Of a DNA stretch of 64,000 nucleotides, positions 47,009 through 56,464 are shown piece after piece (the first letter of the stretch is position 1; every line of letters begins with the position of its first letter). The notes under the pieces are model-generated. The model made no database searches. It was not told the origin of the DNA and was given only the letters and a program-made list of their open reading frames with translations. The stretch comes from Fulvivirga maritima (lineage in GTDB: Bacteria > Bacteroidota > Bacteroidia > Cytophagales > Cyclobacteriaceae), in assembly GCF_021389955.1 (NCBI RefSeq), contig NZ_CP089980.1, forward strand, positions 3,715,001 through 3,779,000. Direction: 5' to 3'. Made by a program: the position numbers and the translations under genes.

Positions 47009-47035
47009 GTTCATTGTTCGAACATTACAATGAAC
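47009..47035 (+). promoter_or_regulatory. 27-bp inverted repeat, candidate operator upstream of wrbA
   Basis: GTTCATTGT (47009-47017) and ACAATGAAC (47027-47035) form a perfect 9-bp inverted repeat with a 9-nt spacer. Nested inside is the 10-bp palindrome TGTTCGAACA at 47015-47024. It ends 15 nt before the wrbA start, where a repressor or activator could sit. A hairpin in the leader RNA is also possible. Confidence 0.55.
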
Positions 47036-47049
47036 TAAACAGAAAAGCT

Positions 47050-47661
47050 ATGAGTAAATTGAAAACTGCTGTGGTTTATTACAGCTCTACAGGATGTAAT
47101 TATAAATTGGCGAATATAGCTAAAGCGGGTGCTGAAAAAGCAGGTGCTGAAGCTAAGATTTTCAAAGTTCCAGAACTAGCCCCGGATAGCGTAATTAGTC
47201 AAAACCCCGCCTGGGAAAAGCATGTGGAGGAAACGAAAGATGTGCCTGAAGTTACTTTAGATAATTTAGAATGGGCAGATGTCATTGTGTTTAGTGCTCC
47301 TACTCGTTTTGGAAATGTCCCATCACAACTGAAGCAATTTTTAGATAGTACCGGCCCGCTTTGGCAAAAAGGTAAGCTTATAAATAAAGTGGTTACTGGT
47401 ATGACTAGCGCTATGAATACGCATGGTGGGCAAGAGGCTACTCTATTATCTTTATATACTACCATGTATCATTGGGGGGCTATTGTAGCTGCTCCTGGAT
47501 ATACAGATGAAGTTTTATATGCAGCCGGTGGTAATCCTTACGGTACCAGTGTTTCAGTGGATATGGAAGGAAACATGACTGGAGATGAAGAAAGTATTAA
47601 AAAGGCTGTGGAGCATCAGGTGAAGAGAGCAGTCTCTATAGCTGATGCTTTAGCTAAATAA
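47050..47661 (+). CDS. wrbA: NAD(P)H:quinone oxidoreductase, WrbA family flavoprotein
   Basis: Flavodoxin-like FMN enzyme that reduces quinones by two electrons, limiting redox cycling. The start at ATG 47050 gives 203 residues and places the first strand TAVVYYSSTGCNYKLA, the phosphate-binding FMN loop, at the usual position. FSAPTRFGNVPSQLKQFLD and GQEATLLSLYTTMYHWG are WrbA signatures. An upstream in-frame TTG at 47014 lies within the inverted repeat and is unlikely to be used. Followed by a bidirectional terminator. Confidence 0.93.
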   Translation: MSKLKTAVVYYSSTGCNYKLANIAKAGAEKAGAEAKIFKVPELAPDSVISQNPAWEKHVEETKDVPEVTLDNLEWADVIVFSAPTRFGNVPSQLKQFLDSTGPLWQKGKLINKVVTGMTSAMNTHGGQEATLLSLYTTMYHWGAIVAAPGYTDEVLYAAGGNPYGTSVSVDMEGNMTGDEESIKKAVEHQVKRAVSIADALAK

Positions 47662-47667
47662 TATAAA

Positions 47668-47707
47668 GAAGCTCTCAAGGCGTTTAACCCTGAGAGCTTT
47701 TGGTTTT
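47668..47707. terminator. Bidirectional terminator between wrbA and the T9SS protein gene
   Basis: Stem AAGCTCTCA / TGAGAGCTT (47669-47677 and 47691-47699) with an A-rich left flank and a T-rich right flank, so it can serve both converging transcripts. Confidence 0.85.
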
Positions 47708-47714
47708 TATCTCT

Positions 47715-50700
47715 TTAATATTTTATCAATCGCCCTAAATAAACATTATTTTTAGCATCATAGGCTTTAATGATGTACTGTCCTTCATGCCATCCGGCCA
47801 GATCGATAGAAGTGAAATCTTCATCATTAGGAATGTACTGTTTTACTAGATTTCCTTGCAAACTATACACATCTATCTGAGTGAGTCCTGTATAGTCATC
47901 ATATTTATAGAATTCTATGTCCAGGGTAAAATGTGCCTCATCTGTGGCTGGGTTAGGGTATATCAGTAATTGATAAGTATCCCCTTTGCTTTCATATTTT
48001 ATAGTATTAAAAACCGAATTGGTAGTGATTGGGTCCTCATAATCAAAGGCGATTGTAGCTTTCTCAATGATTTGCTCACCACCCGTTAAATCAGCTTTAG
48101 GCTTAATTTTGAATTTAAAGAATCCATGACTATCCATTTCATTAGTAGTGCTGTCAGGCAAGTGAATGTTAGGGAAGTCTATTCTTAAAACTCCTCTTTG
48201 ATCTATACTGTATTGGTAATCATGGCTCACATTTACTATTTCAATAGAAGAGAAATCCAGATAACTAGATAGCGGGCAGCTTATGGATACGCGAGAGGCA
48301 TAATAAGTACCTACATTTTGAAATCTTATCTTATATGTCAGTACTTCATCTTTACTTACAAAGTGATCGGATCCCTGGCCCCGAGGCGATACTGCTATAT
48401 CATTCGGGTCAATAGCCCCGACGATAGTATTGAGCTCTGTGGCTATATTGTTTTCTAAATTGAGATCTGTTCCATCTGCCGCTATAGTAGTAGTTACAGT
48501 GAATTCTTGACCTACTGTAGCATCAAGTGTTACTGAATCGGTTACTATTATGCTTTTGGTCTCTCCCGGTTTCACTGTTCCTATAAAGAAGGTATATTCG
48601 TTATCAGTATCTTGTGTGTACGGAACACTGGCCTGATTAATTTTTACTTCAGCAGGATACTGAACCACTAAATAGGAATTGGAGGCATTTACAGTGCCTA
48701 GGTTACTATAGCTAATAACTGATTCTGAAGTGAAACCTCTTCTCCATGCTGTGGTGCTATAATCTACTGTAAGGTCATAACCTGAGGTGGAGGTGTGTAA
48801 TGGAATATTAATGTTGTTGTTGCCAGTAGCTACAGTAAATTCAGAGGAACAAGCCATATTCCAATAGCTGTTTTCAGCCAAAGAGAAATTATAGGTTCCT
48901 TCCTGAATATGAAAATTAAGTGCTCCGTTTTTGTCAGAAGATACTTGCCGTTGTTGCTCGTTAATGATTAGAGCAATGTCACTTAGGGTAGGTTCTTCAG
49001 TATCTTTAATACAGTTGCCATTAAGGTCATGAAACACCAAGCCTTGCACCGAATTAGCACTTTCTTCAACTATTGTCATGAAGCGATTGGTGTTCTGACT
49101 AGTTAAGATTTGCTTAATACCTGAAGGCCAATTGACTTCAATACTATCAATTACGGAGGCATCATTTAATCCCAAATGAGCTCTAATGCTGTTTTGGCTG
49201 CCAAACCCGCTCATAGGGTTGATTTCTCGATATTGCCATTTGCCATTAGCTTTTACTTTTATCTGGGCTCCTATACCGTTTTGATTACTAACCACGCCTT
49301 CCAGCTTAATATTTATCCAATTGTTTCCATTGGTTTTGTTGCAATAAAGCCTGTCTTTCTGGTTGCTATGAAAAGATATCATTACATCTAAAAAGCCATC
49401 TTTATTGTAGTCAGCCCATGCTTGTCCGTAGTTTAAGCCTATATCTGTGGCTATTTCTTCATCTTCTGCTTTGATGAAGTTGCCAGCTCCATCGTTTAAG
49501 TAAAGAAAGTTAGGGCCATTGTCATTAGTGACGAAGAGGTCAAGATCAGCATCGTTATCGATGTCAATCCAGTTGGCACCATGACTATGGCCCTTATCAT
49601 TGGAAACAATAGATGCATTAATTTGAGAGAAAGTACCGTTTCCATTATTCTTATATAATTCATTATTTTGATTCGAAGAATTGGCTATGAATAGATCTAA
49701 AAAGCCATCTCCATCATAGTCTCCCCAAGCGCCGCCTACAGCATTTTTACTGGCTGAAGTGATGGCCGTTGATGTAATTTTGGTAAATCTGAAGTTGCCC
49801 AGATTTTTGAAAAATGAATTAGCCTGATTGTTTCCATTAGGAATGAAAATGTCTACTAAACCATCGTTATCATAATCAGCCAAGAGAGGAGAAGTAGAGC
49901 GATTGCTTTCTGCAGTTACCGGTGTGTTAGTGATTTTTGTAAAGGTATTGTTGCCATTGTTCTTGTAAAGATGATGGAATCTTGTCTGGAAAAAATTAGT
50001 CAATATTAGATCTACATAACCATCATTATCAAAATCGGCCCAAGCGGCTCCGTGGAAATATTGAGGGTGAGCATCTACTCCGCTATTAGGCAGGCTGGTA
50101 AAGGTCTCATTACCATTGTTAAGGTAAATCATACTAGCGCTACCCGTGGCATTTACTACGCAGACATCCATATCTCCATCATTGTCAATATCTGCCCAGG
50201 CTGAGGACGCAGATTTATTGAAACTGCTTAATAGCTGTCCTCCAGTTATTTTTGAAAATGAGGAAGAATTGTTCTCGTATAAATAATTGCTGCTCGCATC
50301 ATGTTTATTCGTAATGAACAAATCCTCCCAATTATCATTGTTGTAGTCCACCCAGGCATTGTTCCAGCTATCGGTGAAGGTTTGTACTAAGTTGCCATTT
50401 CCACATTTATCCATGTAGACATTGTTGGTGCTACAATCAACTGTTTTTAGCATGGCAAAGTCAGACAGTACAAAAGAACCAGTAGCCTCACCTACGAGAC
50501 AGTCGTATTGACCGGCATCTTCAAGGGCTACTGGGCTTATAGCGTAGGTGAATTGTGTGGCGCCGTCTATTTCAGCTCCATTTTTACGCCATTGATAGTT
50601 TAATGCGCCTGCATTTGTGCTTTCTGCAATTACAGAAAGATTAACAGTTTCTCCGGTACATGAAGTCTGACTTAAAGGCTGAGTTAAAATTACAGGAGGT

Positions 50701-51155
50701 GAAACATTTGAGTCATCGCTGCCACTGTAGCCGCAATAGGAAAGAACGGAATCTGTTTGTGGATCTACAAACTCTAGTGTAAAACTAGCCGCAGGAGGTA
50801 AATTGGATACGTAAAAGCAATATTTCACAATAGTAGTATTGCCGGAAATCTCAGGAACCGAGGCTGGACCTGCAATAACTTCTGAGAGTACGTTGCCAAT
50901 CCATATTCTTTTTATTGCAGGAGGAGAGGTAATGGGAGCATCATATACGAAGGTAATGTCCCCGGTTTTAGCCATGTTGGAAGGAGCAATAGCATAACTG
51001 GTTCCTACAAAATTGGAAGCTACAGGTGTGCCATCTATACCTGCGCAGCGGTTGGCTTGGCCGTTTCCATTATTCCGTTTATCTATGGTCGGACAAGATT
51101 GTGGGAATACGGTATATGAGGTGATTAAAAATAGAAATGTACAAATTGACTTCAT
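47715..51155 (-). CDS. T9SS-exported FG-GAP/ASPIC-UnbV repeat protein
   Basis: Secreted surface protein of 1146 residues from ATG 51155. Signal peptide first, then an Ig-like domain (about 165-235, with YQWRKNGAEIDGATQFTYAI). Next come many FG-GAP/VCBS repeats (about 260-610), each with a DNDGD- or DYDNDG-type calcium loop, and then an ASPIC/UnbV domain holding INPMSGFGSQNSIRAHLGL (about 625-690). After an SdrD-like stalk and a conserved-repeat domain beginning IDPNDIAVSPRG comes a C-terminal type-A sorting domain starting near LLIYPNPATDEAHF. That tail targets type IX secretion. The likely role is extracellular binding or adhesion; the ligand is unknown. Confidence 0.88.
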   Translation of the reverse strand: MKSICTFLFLITSYTVFPQSCPTIDKRNNGNGQANRCAGIDGTPVASNFVGTSYAIAPSNMAKTGDITFVYDAPITSPPAIKRIWIGNVLSEVIAGPASVPEISGNTTIVKYCFYVSNLPPAASFTLEFVDPQTDSVLSYCGYSGSDDSNVSPPVILTQPLSQTSCTGETVNLSVIAESTNAGALNYQWRKNGAEIDGATQFTYAISPVALEDAGQYDCLVGEATGSFVLSDFAMLKTVDCSTNNVYMDKCGNGNLVQTFTDSWNNAWVDYNNDNWEDLFITNKHDASSNYLYENNSSSFSKITGGQLLSSFNKSASSAWADIDNDGDMDVCVVNATGSASMIYLNNGNETFTSLPNSGVDAHPQYFHGAAWADFDNDGYVDLILTNFFQTRFHHLYKNNGNNTFTKITNTPVTAESNRSTSPLLADYDNDGLVDIFIPNGNNQANSFFKNLGNFRFTKITSTAITSASKNAVGGAWGDYDGDGFLDLFIANSSNQNNELYKNNGNGTFSQINASIVSNDKGHSHGANWIDIDNDADLDLFVTNDNGPNFLYLNDGAGNFIKAEDEEIATDIGLNYGQAWADYNKDGFLDVMISFHSNQKDRLYCNKTNGNNWINIKLEGVVSNQNGIGAQIKVKANGKWQYREINPMSGFGSQNSIRAHLGLNDASVIDSIEVNWPSGIKQILTSQNTNRFMTIVEESANSVQGLVFHDLNGNCIKDTEEPTLSDIALIINEQQRQVSSDKNGALNFHIQEGTYNFSLAENSYWNMACSSEFTVATGNNNINIPLHTSTSGYDLTVDYSTTAWRRGFTSESVISYSNLGTVNASNSYLVVQYPAEVKINQASVPYTQDTDNEYTFFIGTVKPGETKSIIVTDSVTLDATVGQEFTVTTTIAADGTDLNLENNIATELNTIVGAIDPNDIAVSPRGQGSDHFVSKDEVLTYKIRFQNVGTYYASRVSISCPLSSYLDFSSIEIVNVSHDYQYSIDQRGVLRIDFPNIHLPDSTTNEMDSHGFFKFKIKPKADLTGGEQIIEKATIAFDYEDPITTNSVFNTIKYESKGDTYQLLIYPNPATDEAHFTLDIEFYKYDDYTGLTQIDVYSLQGNLVKQYIPNDEDFTSIDLAGWHEGQYIIKAYDAKNNVYLGRLIKY

Positions 51156-51232
51156 AAGCACCGGAGTTTAATTTCCGTTCTAAAATCAATTTGTTGGCCA
51201 TTTGATAAGTGTCTGTAAATCAAATGTATGAG

Positions 51233-51269
51233 AATGGAATAATTTCCTGTATACGGAAATTATTCCATT
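51233..51269 (-). terminator. 15-bp hairpin after the aguB-aguA operon
   Basis: Perfect 15-bp stem (51233-51247 with 51255-51269) and loop TGTATAC, starting 7 nt beyond the aguA stop codon. No strong T-tract follows on the minus strand, but the length and place indicate transcript termination or 3'-end protection. Confidence 0.75.
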
Positions 51270-51275
51270 TCATAA

Positions 51276-52349
51276 TTATATTGCTGGCTCTTGTTGGCTG
51301 AGGCAATGGAATGAACCTAGCCCCCAAATAATGTCCAGAGAGCTAATTCCAATCACCTTTCTTTCAGGAAAACACTGACTTATAATGTCCAATGCCTTGT
51401 CATCATTTTTATCCTGAAAAGTAGGTACTATCACATGATTATTGCTGATGTAAAAATTAGCATAAGAAGCAGGCAGTCTCATGTCTTCATAAATAATTTC
51501 TCTTGGCATGGGTAGCTCTACAATATTGATTTGCTTACCATTTAATAATCTTAGCGTTTTTAAATGCTCAAGGTTTTCTTGTAAAGGGCCGTAGTTATTG
51601 TCGCTTTTGTTATGCTCTACCACAGTTACTACTGTGTCTTCGTTTACAAACCTGGTGAGGTCATCAATGTGTCCGTCAGTATCATCACCTTCTATGCCGT
51701 CTCCTAACCAAAGTATCTGGTCTACACCATAATAATCAGTGAGGTATTGCTCTATTTTTTCCTGGTTGAGTTCAGGGTTACGGTTAGGGTTTAGTAAGCA
51801 TGATTTTGTGGTTAGCAAAGTGCCTTTTCCATTAAATTCCACAGAACCACCTTCCATCACTATACCAGGGTGAAGCACTGGCAGATTAAAATGCTGAGCT
51901 ATTTTAGTAGGAATAACATCATCCAGATCATAAGGAGGATATTTGTCGCCCCAGGCATTATATCCCCAATCAATTATGATTTTTTTCTGAGCGGCCTCAG
52001 GGTTTACTAGAAAAGCCGGCCCATGATCGCGGCACCAGGCATCATTAGTAGGGTGTATGAAAAACTCTACTTGCGATAGATCAGTGCCATTTTGTTCTAA
52101 ATAACTAATGGTGCTGGCTTTCATATTTTCATCTGCCACATTTACCCTTACCTTCTCGCCAGAGGTGAGTACTTTTATAAACTCTGCGTAAGGTTCGTAT
52201 ATAGTCTTAATTTTTCCCGGCCATGATTCTTCCTTATGAGGCCAGCTTAGCCAGGTGGCCTCATGTTTTGCGAATTCTGCCGGAAAGTAATAACCTAGTT
52301 CTTTGGGAGTTTTGCCTTCAAAAAGCAAAGAAGAGCCGTTATTCTTCAT
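51276..52349 (-). CDS. aguA: Agmatine deiminase
   Basis: Hydrolyses agmatine to N-carbamoylputrescine plus ammonia, in the arginine-decarboxylase route to putrescine. Penta-fold guanidino-modifying enzyme of 357 residues. Catalytic and substrate residues are visible in NDAWCRDHGP, DDTDGHIDDL and the terminal GLGSFHCLSQQEP with nucleophile Cys349. The usual sequence near the cysteine is GGGGIHC; here it is GLGSFHC. It overlaps the upstream aguB by 11 bp, so both are one operon. Confidence 0.93.
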   Translation of the reverse strand: MKNNGSSLLFEGKTPKELGYYFPAEFAKHEATWLSWPHKEESWPGKIKTIYEPYAEFIKVLTSGEKVRVNVADENMKASTISYLEQNGTDLSQVEFFIHPTNDAWCRDHGPAFLVNPEAAQKKIIIDWGYNAWGDKYPPYDLDDVIPTKIAQHFNLPVLHPGIVMEGGSVEFNGKGTLLTTKSCLLNPNRNPELNQEKIEQYLTDYYGVDQILWLGDGIEGDDTDGHIDDLTRFVNEDTVVTVVEHNKSDNNYGPLQENLEHLKTLRLLNGKQINIVELPMPREIIYEDMRLPASYANFYISNNHVIVPTFQDKNDDKALDIISQCFPERKVIGISSLDIIWGLGSFHCLSQQEPAI

Positions 52350-53214
52350 CTATAAATCTCTTGGTTATAGGTTGGTATGAATCTATTCTTCTGTCTCTCA
52401 TAAATGGCCAATGCGTACGGTATTGATCAGATTTACTAAGATCTAGCTCCTGTACATGTATTTCTTCCTGATCATGAGATGCTTTGTATAGTAATTTACC
52501 AAAGGCATTAGTGATAAATGAGCCACCCCAGAATGTCATGTCTGCTTCATGCCCCACACGGTTTACTGACACTACAGGCACTCCGTTAGCCACTGAGTGA
52601 GATCTCTGTATGGTCTGCCAAGCCTGGTATTGCTCATCATTAGTATCGATATCCTGATCTTTGTGCCAGCCAATGGCAGTAGGATAAAATAAGATTTCCG
52701 CACCTTTTAATGCTGTAATTCTGGCTCCTTCCGGGTACCACTGATCCCAGCAGATTAATACACCTATGGTGGCGAATTTGGTTTTGAATACTTTATATCC
52801 TAAATCTCCGGGAGTGAAGTAAAATTTCTCATAATAACCAGGATCATCAGGAATGTGCATTTTTCTGTATTTTCCCAGATATGCTCCGTCAGCATCTAGC
52901 ACTGCAGTAGTGTTGTGGTAGATACCTTGTGCTCTTTTTTCAAATAAAGAAGCAATCACTACCACCCCAAGTTCCTTGGCTACCGCTGATATGGCATCAG
53001 TAGATGGCCCGGGTATACTTTCGGCAAGGTTAAAATTGTCATAATCTTCTACATCACAGAAGTATAATGATTTGAATAGCTCTTGTAAGCATACTATTTG
53101 TGCTCCCTGAGCTGCAGCCTCTTTTATTTTTTCGATGGCCTTACTTAAGTTCTCTTCAGGGTTTGAAGAGCAAGTCATTTGTACTGTTCCTATTTTTACT
53201 TTTCTGTCACTCAC
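52339..53214 (-). CDS. aguB: N-carbamoylputrescine amidase
   Basis: Nitrilase-superfamily enzyme of 291 residues that releases putrescine from N-carbamoylputrescine, the product of the adjacent agmatine deiminase. The catalytic triad is visible: Glu45 in CLQELF, Lys118 in YRKMHIPDDPG and Cys155 in LICWDQWYPEGAR. GYYEKFYFTPGD is typical of the AguB branch. Cytoplasmic. First gene of the two-gene polyamine operon, transcribed away from the xylose genes. Confidence 0.94.
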   Translation of the reverse strand: MSDRKVKIGTVQMTCSSNPEENLSKAIEKIKEAAAQGAQIVCLQELFKSLYFCDVEDYDNFNLAESIPGPSTDAISAVAKELGVVVIASLFEKRAQGIYHNTTAVLDADGAYLGKYRKMHIPDDPGYYEKFYFTPGDLGYKVFKTKFATIGVLICWDQWYPEGARITALKGAEILFYPTAIGWHKDQDIDTNDEQYQAWQTIQRSHSVANGVPVVSVNRVGHEADMTFWGGSFITNAFGKLLYKASHDQEEIHVQELDLSKSDQYRTHWPFMRDRRIDSYQPITKRFIDEE

Positions 53215-53588
53215 AGCTTAAAATTTAGTGTGTAAATATATAGATATTGCAATCATAAATCATACAATTTATACTAATAGATAGTTTTTAAAAGGCGAAA
53301 TAATCTGTGATAAATTTTCACCTAATTTAGGTGCAGGAAGTGATGTTACACTTGCTTGAAATGGATAGCATATGACTAAGCTGATGTTACTTTTTCGTTT
53401 CTCTAAACGTAATTTTTAGACGTTAATTTTACCTTTAAATTAATTATGGTCATTTTGACTATAAATATTAAAAATTGTTCGGTATTCTGAATCTTATACT
53501 GTAATATTGGGAAGGTGATGGGGAGGAATTTTGCCTTTTGAGGCTAGAAAACGATCCCAAAATCATAAAAAACACAATAATTTCCCTC
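53215..53588. other. Divergent intergenic region between aguB and xylB
   Basis: 374 bp with no credible gene. It holds the 5' regions of both operons. The inverted repeat AACGT-N9-ACGTT at 53406-53424 and the overlapping TTAATTT-N7-AAATTAA at 53423-53443 are candidate operators. I could not find a promoter matching both boxes of the Bacteroidota consensus on either strand. Confidence 0.55.
53406..53443 (+). promoter_or_regulatory. Two adjacent inverted repeats upstream of the xylose operon
   Basis: AACGT (53406-53410) and ACGTT (53420-53424) form one inverted repeat; TTAATTT (53423-53429) and AAATTAA (53437-53443) form a second that overlaps it by two bases. They lie about 145 nt before the xylB start. 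They could be sites for the Nudix-type regulator encoded at the end of the operon. AT-rich palindromes also arise by chance. Confidence 0.3.
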
Positions 53589-55085
53589 ATGAGTAAATAT
53601 TTAATCGGTTTTGATATTGGAAGTTCGTCTATCAAGGCGGCTTTAGTAAATGCAGAAACCCGCGAAACAGTAGGTATGGCTCAGTACCCAGAAACTGAAA
53701 TGGAAATTCAGGCTGTAAAAACAGGCTGGGCAGAGCAAGATCCGGAGCAGTGGTGGGAGTATATAGGTAAGGTGTGTCAGAAGCTGCTAACTAAAACTAA
53801 TGTTAATGGTCAGGATGTAGAGTCAATAGGCCTTTCTTATCAGATGCATGGTTTAGTGCTGGTAGATAAAGATCAAAAAGTGCTTAGGCCATCTATTATA
53901 TGGTGTGATAGCCGTAGCGTAGATATTGGTAATGAAGCCTTTAAAAATATAGGTGAAGAGAAATGTCTTTCTCATTTACTTAATTCGCCTGGTAACTTCA
54001 CGGCTTCTAAGCTTAAGTGGGTGCAGGATAACGAGCCTGAGATATATAATAAGGTGCATAAGTTCATGCTGCCGGGTGATTTTATAGGTATGAAAATGAC
54101 TGGTAAAATCGTTACTACCAAGTCAGGCCTTTCAGAGGGCATTCTTTGGGATTTTCAGAATAACGATGTTGCCCAGTTTGTATTAGATCATTATAATATA
54201 GATAGAGCTTTAGTGCCGGAAATAGCTGATACTTTTTCTGTTCAAGGAGAAGTAACGGAAGCGGCCGCCGAGTTTTTGGGTATAAAAGCAGGTACTCCGG
54301 TAACCTATCGTGCCGGTGATCAGCCTAATAATGCTCTTTCTTTACAAGTGACCAAGCCGGGAGAAATAGCCGCTACAGGTGGTACTTCAGGTGTGGTTTA
54401 TGCTGTGGTTGACCAGCCTTTATATGATAAGGCCTCTCGTGTTAATGGCTTTGCCCACGTAAATCACCAGGCAGAGGCACAAAGAATAGGAGTATTGCTT
54501 TGCATTAATGGTGCAGGCTCTCAATACCGATGGATAAAACAGCAGGTGGCGGGTGATAACATCACTTATGATCAAATGGAAGAGATGATTAACACCGTGC
54601 CCGTGGGAGCTGATGACCTGCGTGTAGTTCCTTTTGGAAATGGGGCTGAAAGAATGCTGGAAAATCAGTTTATAGGAGCTCAAATCAATAACATTCAGTT
54701 TAACATTCATGGTAAAGCTCACATGTACAGAGCAGCACTAGAAGGTGTCGCATTTGCGTTTGTATATGGTGTAGAAATATTGAAAGAGATGGGTATTGAG
54801 ACTCATGTTATTAAAGTGGGTAATGATAACCTCTTCCGCTCTAAAGTATTTTCCACTACAGTGGCCACCTTAACGGGTTGTACCATAGAAGTGATTGAAA
54901 CTACAGGAGCAGTAGGCGCTGCCCGTGGCTCAGGACTCGCTACCGGTAGGTATACCGCTTTAGATGATATTTATGGAAAAGCGGAGAAAGTAAACACTTA
55001 CCAGATGAGTGATGATGTAGCTGCTTATCAGCAGGCCTATAATACCTGGAAAAAAGATTTAGAAATTTTATTAAAGAACAAATAA
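53589..55085 (+). CDS. xylB: Xylulokinase
   Basis: FGGY-family sugar kinase of 498 residues, phosphorylating D-xylulose to xylulose 5-phosphate. LIGFDIGSSSIKAALVNAET at the N-terminus binds ATP phosphate, IGLSYQMHGLVLVD contains the substrate-binding MHG element of xylulokinases, and AGDQPNNAL holds the catalytic aspartate. ATG 53589 was preferred over an in-frame TTG at 53538 because homologues start right before the first strand. xylA follows 12 nt later. Confidence 0.93.
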   Translation: MSKYLIGFDIGSSSIKAALVNAETRETVGMAQYPETEMEIQAVKTGWAEQDPEQWWEYIGKVCQKLLTKTNVNGQDVESIGLSYQMHGLVLVDKDQKVLRPSIIWCDSRSVDIGNEAFKNIGEEKCLSHLLNSPGNFTASKLKWVQDNEPEIYNKVHKFMLPGDFIGMKMTGKIVTTKSGLSEGILWDFQNNDVAQFVLDHYNIDRALVPEIADTFSVQGEVTEAAAEFLGIKAGTPVTYRAGDQPNNALSLQVTKPGEIAATGGTSGVVYAVVDQPLYDKASRVNGFAHVNHQAEAQRIGVLLCINGAGSQYRWIKQQVAGDNITYDQMEEMINTVPVGADDLRVVPFGNGAERMLENQFIGAQINNIQFNIHGKAHMYRAALEGVAFAFVYGVEILKEMGIETHVIKVGNDNLFRSKVFSTTVATLTGCTIEVIETTGAVGAARGSGLATGRYTALDDIYGKAEKVNTYQMSDDVAAYQQAYNTWKKDLEILLKNK

Positions 55086-55097
55086 ACCTGATGAATA

Positions 55098-56435
55098 ATG
55101 AGTAATAAAGATGTTTTAATGGGAGACAAGGAATATTTCAAAGGAATAGGAAAGATTGCTTTCGAAGGTCCTGAATCGGACAACCCTTTGGCTTTTAGAT
55201 ACTATGATGAAAATAAAGTAGTAGGTGGTAAAACACTTAAAGAACACTTCAAGTTTGCAGTAGCTTACTGGCATACATTCTGTGCTACTGGTGGAGATCC
55301 TTTTGGTCCTGGTACTAAACAGTTCCCTTGGCAAGTAGCTACTGATCCTGATCAGCAAGCAAAAGATAAAATGGATGCGGCTTTTGAATTCATCACTAAG
55401 CTGGGAGCTCCATATTACTGTTTTCATGATTTCGATTTAACTTCAGAAGGTGCTGATTTCAAAACTTCTGAAAAAAGATTACAGCTTATTTCAGATTATG
55501 CACTCGAAAAACAAAAGGCTTCAGGTGTAAAATTATTATGGGGTACAGCTAACCTGTTTGGCAACCCAAGATATATGAATGGAGCAGCCACTAATCCAGA
55601 TTTTAGTGTGTTGGCTTATGCCGGCGGTCAGGTTAAAAATGCACTTGATACTACTATTAAGTTAGGTGGTGAAAACTATGTATTCTGGGGTGGACGTGAA
55701 GGCTATATGTCTTTATTGAACACTAATATGAAAAAGGAACAAGAGCATTTGGCCAGATTCCTTCACATGGCTAAAGATTATGCCAGAAAACAAGGCTTTA
55801 AAGGTCAGTTTTTCATTGAGCCTAAGCCAGCTGAGCCTACTAAGCACCAGTATGATTTTGATGCAGCCACAGTAATCGGCTTTTTAAGAGCTTATGACTT
55901 GATGGATGATTTCAAACTTAACCTGGAAGTAAACCATGCTACCTTAGCGCAACATACTTTTACTCATGAGTTACAAACCGCTGTAGATGCTGGTCTTTTA
56001 GGAAGTATAGATGCTAACCGAGGTGATTACCAAAACGGATGGGATACAGATCAATTCCCTGTTGATCTTTATGAGATAACAGAAGCTATGCTTATCATCT
56101 TAGAAGGTGGTGGTTTCAAAGGTGGAGGTGTTAACTTCGATGCTAAAACCAGAAGAAACTCTACAGATCTTGATGATATCTTCCACGCACACATCGGAGG
56201 AATGGATGTTTTCGCCAGAGCGTTGATTACTGCAGATAAAATTTTGGAAAACAGCCAATATAAGAAATTGAGAGCAGACAGATATGCTACTTTCGCTTCA
56301 GGGAAAGGTCAGGAATTTGAACAAGGTAAGTTGCAATTAGAAGATCTTTATGACATAGCTGCCATCGCAGGAGAGCCTAAATTGATAAGTGGTAAGCAGG
56401 AAATGTTTGAAAACATTATTAATCGCTATATTTGA
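55098..56435 (+). CDS. xylA: Xylose isomerase
   Basis: Interconverts D-xylose and D-xylulose with two divalent metals. A 445-residue TIM barrel, the usual length for the class II (long) enzyme. The catalytic His110 and Asp113 lie in [11 protein letters not shown]. The metal-binding regions [29 protein letters not shown] and [14 protein letters not shown], plus [20 protein letters not shown], are intact. It sits between xylulokinase and transketolase in one operon. Confidence 0.97.
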   Translation: MSNKDVLMGDKEYFKGIGKIAFEGPESDNPLAFRYYDENKVVGGKTLKEHFKFAVAYWHTFCATGGDPFGPGTKQFPWQVATDPDQQAKDKMDAAFEFITKLGAPYYCFHDFDLTSEGADFKTSEKRLQLISDYALEKQKASGVKLLWGTANLFGNPRYMNGAATNPDFSVLAYAGGQVKNALDTTIKLGGENYVFWGGREGYMSLLNTNMKKEQEHLARFLHMAKDYARKQGFKGQFFIEPKPAEPTKHQYDFDAATVIGFLRAYDLMDDFKLNLEVNHATLAQHTFTHELQTAVDAGLLGSIDANRGDYQNGWDTDQFPVDLYEITEAMLIILEGGGFKGGGVNFDAKTRRNSTDLDDIFHAHIGGMDVFARALITADKILENSQYKKLRADRYATFASGKGQEFEQGKLQLEDLYDIAAIAGEPKLISGKQEMFENIINRYI

Positions 56436-56464
56436 GCAGAACATTAAAAATCTAGTAAATACTT

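Noticed and set aside
47014-47049. TTG start for wrbA
   Set aside because: It lies in the inverted repeat and adds residues absent from the WrbA fold.
53538-53588. TTG start for xylB adding 17 residues
   Set aside because: The added residues precede the normal first beta strand and have no homologous counterpart.
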